The notes beneath the pieces are model-generated. The model did no database searches and was not told the DNA's origin. It was given only the letters and a program-made list of their open reading frames with translations. Shown here one piece after another: positions 1-6,746 of a stretch of 7,799 nt of DNA (within the stretch, counting starts at the first letter, position 1; the number at the start of each line of letters is the position of its first letter). Source of the DNA: JBJEDU01 sp051872395 (GTDB lineage: Bacteria > Bacillota_I > Bacilli_A > RFN20 > CAG-826). The translations under genes were made by a program, and so were the position numbers. The DNA lies in the NCBI GenBank assembly GCA_051872395.1, contig JBJEDU010000017.1:1-7799 (forward strand), written 5' to 3'.

Positions 1-1803
1 ACTGACCCATTTTTGTATGATATAAAGATATTTAATGATGATGAAGTGATATATCAAAAAGTTGGTATTAGAAGTATCAAAATAGAAAACGGAATATTTT
101 TAATTAATGGTGTTCATCAATTATTAAAAGGTGTCAATCGTCATGAAACTAATCCATATACTGGAAACTATGTAACAGTTGAAGATACTTATAAAGATTT
201 AAAACTAATTAAATCGTGTTATGTCAATGCGATTAGAACGAGCCATTATCCAAACATTCCAGAATTTTATGAATTATGTAATGTCCTTGGTTTATATGTT
301 ATGGATGAAGCGGATTTAGAAACTCATGGTGTGACCACTTCTAAAGGTGGCTATGATTTAAAACTCTGGAAAGAATTTACTGAAAACGGTTTATATGATT
401 ATTCAGTGACTCAAAGAGAAATATCGCTATATGAAAGAGATAAAAACTATACTTGTGTTATTATCTTTTCTCTTGGTAATGAATCGAGTTTTGGTCCAAT
501 GTTTTTTGATGGTATCAAATATTTAAAATCACATGATGACCGTCCAATTCATTATGAAGGAATTTTTAACATAAAAGAATTTGATGAAGATTTATATTAC
601 ACAAAAGACATTGATATAGTTTCAAGAATGTATCCTGATTATGATTGGCTAGTAAATGATTATTTAAAAGATAAAAGAGAAACTCGTCCTCTCGTATTAT
701 GTGAATATTCACACGCGATGGGTAATAGTGTAGGTGATATAAAAGACTACTTTGATATATTTGTTTCATCTCCAAGATTTATGGGTGGATTCGTTTGGGA
801 GTGGTGCGATCATGGAATAATAAAGGATGGAAAAATTCTTTATGGTGGAGAATTTAATGAACCAATTCATGATGGTAATTTTTGTGTTGATGGTTTAGTG
901 ACAGTCTTTAGAGAATTTAAATCTAATACTTTAGAAATGATTGAAATATATAAAGGTAATAACAAGAAAGAAAAATTAAAAACGCTGCTAAAACCACTTA
1001 AAAATTATGGTCATTATGACAAAATTGATGAAATTTATAAAATTAATAACCACGATGGAGAAATAAAAGAAATTAATTTTAATGGTAATAATTTATTAGT
1101 TAAACCAATAAGTGTTAATTTTTTAAGGGCAAAAATTGATAACGAAAATTTTAAAGTTAACGATATTGATTTAATTAAAAATAGCGAAAGAAAAGTTATT
1201 AGCTACAAAAGAAAAGACAACGTTATTTCTTATGATGTTTTATTAATTAATAATGGAGTGTCTCTCATCAACTACAAGATAAAATATTCGCTTTTCAATG
1301 AATATGTTGATATCAATTTAAAATACAAAATTCTTAAAGAAAATTTATATGTTCAAAAAGCTGGATTATATTTTGCTTTAAATAAAAATAATAGCGAATT
1401 TACTTATTATGGTTTTGGTCCATATGAATCATATATCGATAAACATCATTATGATCATCTTGATGAATTTAGTGTTCAAGTAAAATCAAACTTATCTAAT
1501 AATTTAAAACCCCAAGATTCTGGAGAAAGATATTATTGCTCCTATCTTAAACTTAAAGATATCGAAGTAAATGCGACAAAGTCTTTTTCATTAAATGTCT
1601 TACCTTACGATTATCAGTATATTGAAGATACGAAACATAATTACGATTTAGTGGAAGCGAATGAAACTTATGTTTCGCTTGATATTTTTGCCTCTGGTGT
1701 TGGGAGTAATTCCTGTGGGCCTGATTTAAAAGAAAAATATAAAACACCATCAAAAGGACATAACACTTTTAGAATAAAATTTATTGATGAGGAGATGAAA
1801 TAA
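1..1803 (+). CDS. lacZ: Beta-galactosidase, GH2 family (5' end cut by window edge)
   Basis: Retaining hydrolase that cleaves terminal beta-galactosides such as lactose, probably in the cytoplasm. The reading frame is open from base 1 and already reads LacZ-like sequence (TDPFLYDIKI), so the true start lies upstream and the TTG at 13 is internal. Catalytic-barrel landmarks are all present: NRHE with His at 142, SHYP at 241, ETHG at 319-330 (Mg ligands), SLGNES with the acid/base Glu at 481, Tyr at 631, LCEYSHAMGN with the nucleophile Glu at 703, FVWEW at 790 and FCVDGL at 880. The C-terminal domain has GFGPYESYIDK and GSNSCGPD. About 44 codons separate the barrel from the last domain, against about 130 in E. 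coli LacZ, so domain 4 seems absent. Cys at 1714 sits where E. coli has Trp-999. It ends 2 nt before the ribokinase gene. The family call is firm; substrate preference is not proven. Confidence 0.93.
   Translation, partial: TDPFLYDIKIFNDDEVIYQKVGIRSIKIENGIFLINGVHQLLKGVNRHETNPYTGNYVTVEDTYKDLKLIKSCYVNAIRTSHYPNIPEFYELCNVLGLYVMDEADLETHGVTTSKGGYDLKLWKEFTENGLYDYSVTQREISLYERDKNYTCVIIFSLGNESSFGPMFFDGIKYLKSHDDRPIHYEGIFNIKEFDEDLYYTKDIDIVSRMYPDYDWLVNDYLKDKRETRPLVLCEYSHAMGNSVGDIKDYFDIFVSSPRFMGGFVWEWCDHGIIKDGKILYGGEFNEPIHDGNFCVDGLVTVFREFKSNTLEMIEIYKGNNKKEKLKTLLKPLKNYGHYDKIDEIYKINNHDGEIKEINFNGNNLLVKPISVNFLRAKIDNENFKVNDIDLIKNSERKVISYKRKDNVISYDVLLINNGVSLINYKIKYSLFNEYVDINLKYKILKENLYVQKAGLYFALNKNNSEFTYYGFGPYESYIDKHHYDHLDEFSVQVKSNLSNNLKPQDSGERYYCSYLKLKDIEVNATKSFSLNVLPYDYQYIEDTKHNYDLVEANETYVSLDIFASGVGSNSCGPDLKEKYKTPSKGHNTFRIKFIDEEMK
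1789..1794 (+). promoter_or_regulatory. Ribosome binding site for rbsK
   Basis: GAGGAG lies inside the last codons of lacZ, 11 nt before the ATG at 1806. It is the only clear Shine-Dalgarno sequence among the visible starts and supports that start for the ribokinase. The other starts in the window have only weak A-rich upstream sequence. Confidence 0.6.
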
Positions 1804-1805
1804 TT

Positions 1806-2693
1806 ATGAGTAAACGCATTTATCTTTTAGGTTCTATCAATGTTGATATATCAATAACGACACCATATATTCCAAAACAAGGAGAAACATTAACTGGTTC
1901 AAACTTTTTTATGGCCGGTGGAGGCAAAGGAGCGAATCAAGCTGTGGCAATAAAAAGAATGGGCGTTGATTTATCTTTTCTATCTTGTGTTGGTAATGAT
2001 GCATTCGCAAAAGAACAACTTAACAATTTAAAAAATGAAGGAATCGATACTAAAAATATAAAACAATTGAAAGACGCGAATACGGGTTCAGCGATTATTT
2101 TACTATGTAATAACGATAATCGAATTATTTTAAATCCCGCAGCGAACATTCAAATTAAAAAAGAAGATATTATCTCATTTTTAAAAGACGCGAAAGAGGA
2201 AGATATCTTTTTAACTCAATTAGAAAATAATATTGACGCGACATCTTTTGCGTTAGAGTACGCGAAAGAGCAAAAGAAAATGACTGTCATATTAAATCCT
2301 GCTCCAATGAATAAAAATATTATTGATTATTTAAAGTTCGTTGATATTTTAATTCCAAATGAAACAGAGTTGGAATTATTAGGAGGATTAGATTACATCA
2401 AATCTAATAATGTGAAAACTTTAATTGTTACTTTAGGAAGTAAAGGTTATCGATTAATTGATAATAACAAAGATGAAATATATCCAGCGATAAAAATAAA
2501 GCCTGTCGATACAACATCGGCCGGAGATACTTTCGTTGGTATATTTACCGCATTATATTCAAATGGAGAATCGATAGAAACCGCTAGTAAGTTTGCCTCT
2601 ATTGGAGCCTCTATCGCGTGTTTGTCTTATGGTGCTCAACCAAGCATACCTACTAAAGAAAAAATTGAAGATTATATAAAACATAACCTTTAA
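1806..2693 (+). CDS. rbsK: Ribokinase (PfkB family)
   Basis: Cytoplasmic kinase that converts ribose plus ATP to ribose 5-phosphate, feeding the pentose phosphate pathway. The 295 residues cover the whole fold and are slightly shorter than E. coli RbsK (309). Visible motifs are GSINVD (9-14, sugar-binding Asn12 and Asp14), GGGKGANQA (38-46, PfkB signature 1), QLE (138-140), NPAP (164-167), PNETE (184-188), VTLGSKG (208-214), DTTSAGDTF (235-243, catalytic base Asp241) and GAQPS (276-280). The GGKGANQA and GAQPS motifs match ribokinases rather than PsuK or fructokinases. SAGD in place of the commoner GAGD is tolerable, since E. coli ribokinase has AAGD. The start 2 nt after lacZ is supported by GAGGAG at 1789. 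It is probably co-transcribed with lacZ, and no ribose transporter is in view. Another sugar or nucleoside substrate remains possible. Confidence 0.88.
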   Translation: MSKRIYLLGSINVDISITTPYIPKQGETLTGSNFFMAGGGKGANQAVAIKRMGVDLSFLSCVGNDAFAKEQLNNLKNEGIDTKNIKQLKDANTGSAIILLCNNDNRIILNPAANIQIKKEDIISFLKDAKEEDIFLTQLENNIDATSFALEYAKEQKKMTVILNPAPMNKNIIDYLKFVDILIPNETELELLGGLDYIKSNNVKTLIVTLGSKGYRLIDNNKDEIYPAIKIKPVDTTSAGDTFVGIFTALYSNGESIETASKFASIGASIACLSYGAQPSIPTKEKIEDYIKHNL

Positions 2694-2707
2694 TTATTAA
2701 AAATTTA

Positions 2708-2735
2708 TTGCCATTATTTTTCCTTCATTAATAAT
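2708..2735 (+). promoter_or_regulatory. Candidate sigma-70 promoter for the ATPase-psuG-tetR-adh cluster
   Basis: TTGCCA (2708-2713, one mismatch to TTGACA) is followed after 16 nt by AATAAT (2730-2735, one mismatch to TATAAT). Transcription would start near 2742, giving a leader of about 65 nt before the ATG at 2807. In such AT-rich DNA -10-like boxes arise easily, so the TTGCCA box and its position in the only gap are the main support. Confidence 0.4.
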
Positions 2736-2743
2736 TAATTATT
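2730..2743. repeat. Perfect 14-bp palindrome overlapping the candidate -10 box
   Basis: AATAATTAATTATT equals its own reverse complement, with its centre between 2736 and 2737. It covers the candidate -10 box, where a bound repressor would block RNA polymerase. It could be the operator of the TetR-family protein encoded downstream. The pure A+T content makes chance a serious alternative. Confidence 0.35.
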
Positions 2744-2752
2744 CAATTATAA

Positions 2753-2764
2753 AAATAATTATTT
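2753..2764. repeat. Second AT palindrome, 22 bp downstream of the first
   Basis: AAATAATTATTT is a perfect 12-bp palindrome centred between 2758 and 2759, 22 bp from the centre of the first palindrome. That spacing is about two helical turns. Both share the AATAATTA half-site. It may be a second operator site or simply AT-rich background. Confidence 0.25.
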
Positions 2765-2806
2765 ATTATAGAGTTTTATCTTTATACCTTGTAAGATTAG
2801 ATATAT

Positions 2807-5272
2807 ATGGCACCAAATAAAAAAATAGATATTAATAATATCGAAAGATTTAATCCTGATATCGATAATGGTTTAACAAGTAGTCAAGTTGAACAAAGAA
2901 AAAAAGAAGGATTAGTTAACAAAACCAAAGCATTTGTCGGTAAGACATATTTAGAAATAATAATTAATGATGTTTTTAATCTCTTTAATGTTCTTCTTTT
3001 CATTATCGCTGCATTAATGATTTATGGTGAATATTATTCTGGTCTATTTTTCTTAGCGGTTTTAACTCCAAATATCATAATTACTTTATATCAAGATATA
3101 AAAGCCAAAAGATTGATGGAAAAATTGAGAATAATGACCGCGCCTAAAGTGAATGTTATTCGAGATGGTCAAACTCTTTCTATCGACCCTAACGAATTAG
3201 TGTTAGATGACATCATGTTAATTAAAGGTGATAGCCAAATATCTGCTGATGGGATAATTAAAAAAGGGACCATTACACTAAATGAATCATTATTAACTGG
3301 TGAAAGTGATAATGTTTATAAAAAAGACAACGATGTTATTTATAGTGGATCATTTTCTGTCAGCGGTGAAGCTTATGTCCAAGTTAATAAAGTTGGTAAA
3401 GATAGTTATATTGAAACAATTCAATCAAAAGCTAAGTCATTTAAAAGAAGTCCAAGTGAGATATTAAAATCTCTTCGATATTTATTTAGAGGAATTACTA
3501 TTATCGTCATCTTTATGGGTATCATGATGATAGTTACGAATTTAATTCAAGGGAAGATGTCAACGATAGCTGGATTTAAAGAGACGATTGGTCCTTTGTC
3601 AGGTGCTTTAGTGGGGATGATTCCTTCTGGATTATATTTATTGACCTCAGTCGCTTTAGCGGTTGGTGTTATTGCTTTGTATCGTAAAAAAACTTTAGTT
3701 CAAGATTTCTATTCTTTAGAAATGTTAGCGAGAACGGATATTTTATGCGTTGATAAAACTGGCACTATTACGGACGGCGATATGCAATATAAGCAAACCG
3801 TCATTTTAGATAACAAATACACTGATAAAGAAATTCATTTGATAATATCAAATATTTTAAACGCTACTAAAGATGATAACTTCACTGCGAAAGCCTTAAA
3901 AGTTGAATTTAATGACCCACTAACTGGAATTGTTAAAGAAACTCTTCCTTTCAATAGTGAAAATAAATATTCAGGCGCAACCTTTGCGACATTAGGTTCA
4001 TTTTATTTAGGCGCGTTAGAGTATTTAAATGTCAATCAAAAATCTCTTATTGGAAATAAAATTAGAGACTATACATCAAAAGGTTATCGAGTTTTAGTTT
4101 TAGCGAAAGGTGATTTACCAATCATTGACCACAAAGCCCAAGGATTATTATCTCCAATTGCTTTTATCGTTTTAATGGACCACATTCGTGAAAGTGCGGT
4201 CAATACATTTAGTTGGTTCAATGAAAATGATGTTCAAGTGAAAGTTATATCAGGTGATAACGCTGAAACAGTGTCTGAGATTGCTCGTCAAGCTGGGATT
4301 AAAGATTCTTTGAACTATATTTCTTTAGAAAAATTAACTGATGAAGAAGTGAAAGAAGCAGCGAATAAATACAATGTTTTTGGTCGAGTATCTCCTGAGC
4401 AAAAACAAATTTTAATTGAATCGATGCATCAAGCTGGACATACAGTAGCGATGACTGGAGATGGAGTTAATGATATCCTCGCTTTAAAAAAGGCTGATTG
4501 CTCTATCGCTATGGCAAGCGGAAGTGACGCTGCAAGAAAAGTTAGTCATTTAGTGTTACTTGATTCTAATTTTGACCGTTTACCATCAGTGGTTAGTGAA
4601 GGTCGACGTGTCGTCAATAATTTACAAAGAACCAGTTCTTTATTTTTATGTAAGACAATGTTTGCGATGGTCTTTTCATTTATTTTCTTATCCATGCAAT
4701 TAATATTTAATAATCCAAATATTGCTTATCCATTTTTTACTAATCACATGTATTTATGGGAATTTTTTGGAATAGGTATCACTGCTTTCTTTTTAGCGCT
4801 TGAACCTTCTAAAGAAAGAATCAAAGATAAGTTTTTATCGAATATTTTGAAAAAAGCAATTCCGGGTGGAACGATAATGATTGTTTCCACTTTAATATAT
4901 TTCTTGTTATATACACTTCATTATCATCATCTTGTTTTTACTGGGGTTACCAGTTTAGAACAAGCAGTTTCAATGGCGACAATATCAATGTCAATTATGT
5001 GTTTAGTGGTTCTTTATCGCATTTGTAAGCCGTTTGATAAATATCGAACAATCATCTTCGTTGGCGCTTGTGTTATCGATTTATTAATTCTTGGTGGATT
5101 TGGTTTATATGATATTTTAAATCATACAGTGGATCCATTATTGAAGATTGGTTTCATTAATCTCGATGGTATAAATTATTTCACTATTTTATTTAATGTT
5201 GTTCTTTTTGGAGCATTATATTTGTTTATTTTTTCATTAATAGATTTAATTAAAAAAAGAAAGAAAGCGTAA
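2807..5272 (+). CDS. Cation-translocating P-type ATPase, CtpE-like
   Basis: Membrane pump of 821 residues that moves cations using ATP. In order: an N-terminal segment with GLTSSQVEQRKKEGLVN (22-38), typical of cation ATPases; a first membrane pair (about 56-95); an actuator domain with LTGES (163-167); M3-M4 (about 228-292); the phosphorylation motif DKTGT (Asp316); a short nucleotide-binding domain with FNSENKYSG (382-390); SGDN (482-485); the hinge TGDGVND (550-556); and a C-terminal membrane block (about 610-815) with FFLALEPSKER (661-671). Size, compact N domain and the FFLALEP motif resemble mycobacterial CtpE, implicated in calcium transport. The M4 motif is PSGL (273-276), not PEGL, so the ion is uncertain. 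No CPC motif or metal-binding domain argues for a heavy-metal pump. TAG at 2798 closes the frame upstream, so ATG 2807 is the first possible ATG; its ribosome site is weak. psuG starts 5 nt after it. Confidence 0.88.
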   Translation: MAPNKKIDINNIERFNPDIDNGLTSSQVEQRKKEGLVNKTKAFVGKTYLEIIINDVFNLFNVLLFIIAALMIYGEYYSGLFFLAVLTPNIIITLYQDIKAKRLMEKLRIMTAPKVNVIRDGQTLSIDPNELVLDDIMLIKGDSQISADGIIKKGTITLNESLLTGESDNVYKKDNDVIYSGSFSVSGEAYVQVNKVGKDSYIETIQSKAKSFKRSPSEILKSLRYLFRGITIIVIFMGIMMIVTNLIQGKMSTIAGFKETIGPLSGALVGMIPSGLYLLTSVALAVGVIALYRKKTLVQDFYSLEMLARTDILCVDKTGTITDGDMQYKQTVILDNKYTDKEIHLIISNILNATKDDNFTAKALKVEFNDPLTGIVKETLPFNSENKYSGATFATLGSFYLGALEYLNVNQKSLIGNKIRDYTSKGYRVLVLAKGDLPIIDHKAQGLLSPIAFIVLMDHIRESAVNTFSWFNENDVQVKVISGDNAETVSEIARQAGIKDSLNYISLEKLTDEEVKEAANKYNVFGRVSPEQKQILIESMHQAGHTVAMTGDGVNDILALKKADCSIAMASGSDAARKVSHLVLLDSNFDRLPSVVSEGRRVVNNLQRTSSLFLCKTMFAMVFSFIFLSMQLIFNNPNIAYPFFTNHMYLWEFFGIGITAFFLALEPSKERIKDKFLSNILKKAIPGGTIMIVSTLIYFLLYTLHYHHLVFTGVTSLEQAVSMATISMSIMCLVVLYRICKPFDKYRTIIFVGACVIDLLILGGFGLYDILNHTVDPLLKIGFINLDGINYFTILFNVVLFGALYLFIFSLIDLIKKRKKA

Positions 5273-5277
5273 ATAAT

Positions 5278-6186
5278 ATGAATATTAGAATATCTAAAGA
5301 AGTAGAAGAAGCTTTAAAAAATCATCAACCAGTCGTCGCTTTAGAATCGACCATTATTTCACATGGTATGCCATATCCTAAAAATGTTCAAACTGCTTTA
5401 AAAGTTGAACAAACCATTCGTGATTTAGGAGTTGTTCCTGCCACGATTGGAATTATTGATGGAGTGCCGGTCATTGGTATGAGCAATGAAGAAATTGAAC
5501 AATTTGGTAAAAGAAAAGACGTGGTGAAAGTATCTCGAAGAGATTTACCTATTGTTTATGCAAAAAAATTATATGGCGCCACTACAGTGGCAGCGACAAT
5601 GATTTTAGCTAATCAAGCGGGAATAGAAATATTTGTTACTGGTGGAATAGGTGGTGTTCATCGTGGTGCGAGTGAAACGTTTGATATATCCGCGGATCTC
5701 GACGAATTAGCGAATACCCCTGTCACTGTTATATGCGCTGGGGCAAAAGCAATTTTAGATTTACCTTTAACCTTAGAATATTTAGAAACCAAAGGTGTTC
5801 CAGTTTTAGGTTTTCAAACAGAAGAATTACCAGCCTTTTATACGAGAACTAGTGGCTTAAAAGTTGATTACAAAATTGATTCATACCTTGAAGCCGCACA
5901 AATCATTAAAGCCAAAAGAGATAATAACCTTAAAGGTGGAATATTAATAACTAATCCAATCAAAAAAGAAGACGCGATGGATGAAAAGATTATTAATGAG
6001 GCGATAGAATCTGCTTTAAAAGAAGCAGATAAAAATAACATTAAAGGAAAAGAAATAACTCCTTTCTTGCTTAAAACTATTGTCGAAATTACCGGAGGTA
6101 AATCATTAGAAAGCAATATCAAATTAGTGTTAAACAATGCTTTTTTAGGTGCTTCTATCGCTAAAGAACTAGTAAAATTAAAATAG
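5278..6186 (+). CDS. psuG: Pseudouridine-5'-phosphate glycosidase
   Basis: Breaks the C-C glycosidic bond of pseudouridine 5'-phosphate to give uracil and ribose 5-phosphate, in the cytoplasm (the family also runs in reverse in vitro). The 302 residues are full length (E. coli 312) and highly conserved: VALESTIISHGMPYP (20-34) with Glu23, KVSRRD (84-89) with Lys84, GGIGGVHRGA (122-131) with His128, DISADL with Asp140, and AGAKAILDL with Lys157. These correspond to E. coli Glu31, Lys93, His137, Asp149 and Lys166, the last forming the Schiff base with ribose. GKEITPFLLK and VLNNA near the C-terminus also match. It starts 5 nt after the ATPase and ends 3 nt before the TetR gene. Its usual partner, a PsuK-type pseudouridine kinase, is not in the window; the PfkB kinase upstream looks like ribokinase. 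The functional call is very secure. Confidence 0.96.
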   Translation: MNIRISKEVEEALKNHQPVVALESTIISHGMPYPKNVQTALKVEQTIRDLGVVPATIGIIDGVPVIGMSNEEIEQFGKRKDVVKVSRRDLPIVYAKKLYGATTVAATMILANQAGIEIFVTGGIGGVHRGASETFDISADLDELANTPVTVICAGAKAILDLPLTLEYLETKGVPVLGFQTEELPAFYTRTSGLKVDYKIDSYLEAAQIIKAKRDNNLKGGILITNPIKKEDAMDEKIINEAIESALKEADKNNIKGKEITPFLLKTIVEITGGKSLESNIKLVLNNAFLGASIAKELVKLK

Positions 6187-6189
6187 ATT

Positions 6190-6741
6190 ATGAAAACTGA
6201 AAGACGATTTGCTAACGAATTAAAAACGATGATGTCAGAAATGCCTTTAGAGGATATTACTGTTTCTTTGTTATGCAAAAAGTGTCATGTTCAAAGACAA
6301 ACTTTCTATTATCACTTTCATGATATTTACGACCTCATTATGGTCGTGTTTTTAAATGAGAAAATCGTCGGTGTACAAGAAGCTAAAAACATTACTCAAT
6401 TAATTAGTAGACTCTATGAATACTACACTAAAAATAAAAACTTTATCGACGCTTCTCTTCAAAGCGCAGGTAAAGACTTATTTGAAGAATTTGTTTTTAA
6501 TAACACTTACCAAGGATTATTAAAAATAATGAATCAAACTTCTCCATCTAGTAAAAAAATCACCGCGTTAGAAAGAAAATCTATTATTAGATTTTATTCA
6601 TATTCTATTACTAACTGTTATATTTATTATCTTTCTAACCACAAAAATAAAAACTTAAAAGATTTACTTAATAATTTCTCATTTATTGGTGATGATTTCT
6701 TAGAAAAATCATGTTTAGCCATTTTAGAAAATAGAAAATAA
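6190..6741 (+). CDS. TetR/AcrR-family transcriptional regulator
   Basis: Predicted DNA-binding repressor of 183 residues. The N-terminus carries the TetR helix-turn-helix: FANELKTMM, then DITVSLLCKKCHVQRQTFYY (22-41) ending in the characteristic FYYHFHDIYDLI (39-50). The rest is probably a helical ligand-binding and dimerisation domain, poorly conserved, with Tyr- and Phe-rich helices around 133-150. The fold and size recall DhaS-like regulators of Bacillota, but the ligand cannot be read from the sequence. The gene sits between psuG (3 nt gap) and the alcohol dehydrogenase (5 nt gap), so it probably shares their transcript and may regulate its own cluster. There is no room for an operator next to it; the palindrome at 2730 is the best candidate site. 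The ATG at 6190 gives the usual short N-terminal arm before helix 1. Confidence 0.85.
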   Translation: MKTERRFANELKTMMSEMPLEDITVSLLCKKCHVQRQTFYYHFHDIYDLIMVVFLNEKIVGVQEAKNITQLISRLYEYYTKNKNFIDASLQSAGKDLFEEFVFNNTYQGLLKIMNQTSPSSKKITALERKSIIRFYSYSITNCYIYYLSNHKNKNLKDLLNNFSFIGDDFLEKSCLAILENRK

Positions 6742-6746
6742 ATACG

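Larger units (their letters stand above)
2694..2806. other. Intergenic region between rbsK and the ATPase gene
   Basis: This 113-nt stretch is the only gap longer than 5 nt and is almost pure A+T. It contains a candidate promoter (2708-2735) and two perfect AT palindromes (2730-2743 and 2753-2764). I see no GC-rich hairpin followed by a T run, so no convincing intrinsic terminator for the lacZ-rbsK unit. No small ORF with a plausible start and no tRNA-like fold was found. Confidence 0.7.

Noticed and set aside
13..15. TTG as the start of the beta-galactosidase
   Set aside because: The same frame is open to base 1 and reads LacZ-like residues before it. The protein would also lack the sugar-binding and first Ig-like domains. 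It is an internal Leu codon of a gene cut by the window edge.
566..775. Antisense ORF of 69 codons inside lacZ
   Set aside because: It lies opposite the conserved nucleophile region of LacZ, has no ribosome site and encodes low-complexity Leu/His-rich sequence.
1553..1753. Antisense ORF of 66 codons inside the end of lacZ
   Set aside because: Shadow of the conserved C-terminal LacZ domain, with no recognisable protein features.
1937..2149. Antisense ORF of 70 codons inside rbsK
   Set aside because: Opposite conserved ribokinase sequence, with no supporting start signals.
1806..2693. Calling the PfkB kinase a pseudouridine kinase because psuG is nearby
   Set aside because: Its GGGKGANQA and GAQPS motifs match ribokinase, while E. 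coli PsuK has a GGVGRN-type motif and lacks the GAQPS ending. The ATPase gene also separates it from psuG.
2699..2721. Possible terminator hairpin after rbsK (AAAAAT pairing with ATTTTT)
   Set aside because: The stem is six A-T pairs without any G-C pair and would be unstable, so it does not qualify as an intrinsic terminator.
5868..6278. Antisense ORF of 136 codons across the psuG-tetR junction
   Set aside because: It overlaps the conserved end of PsuG and the TetR helix-turn-helix. Its Ser/Ile/Leu-rich product is typical of reverse reading of AT-rich genes.
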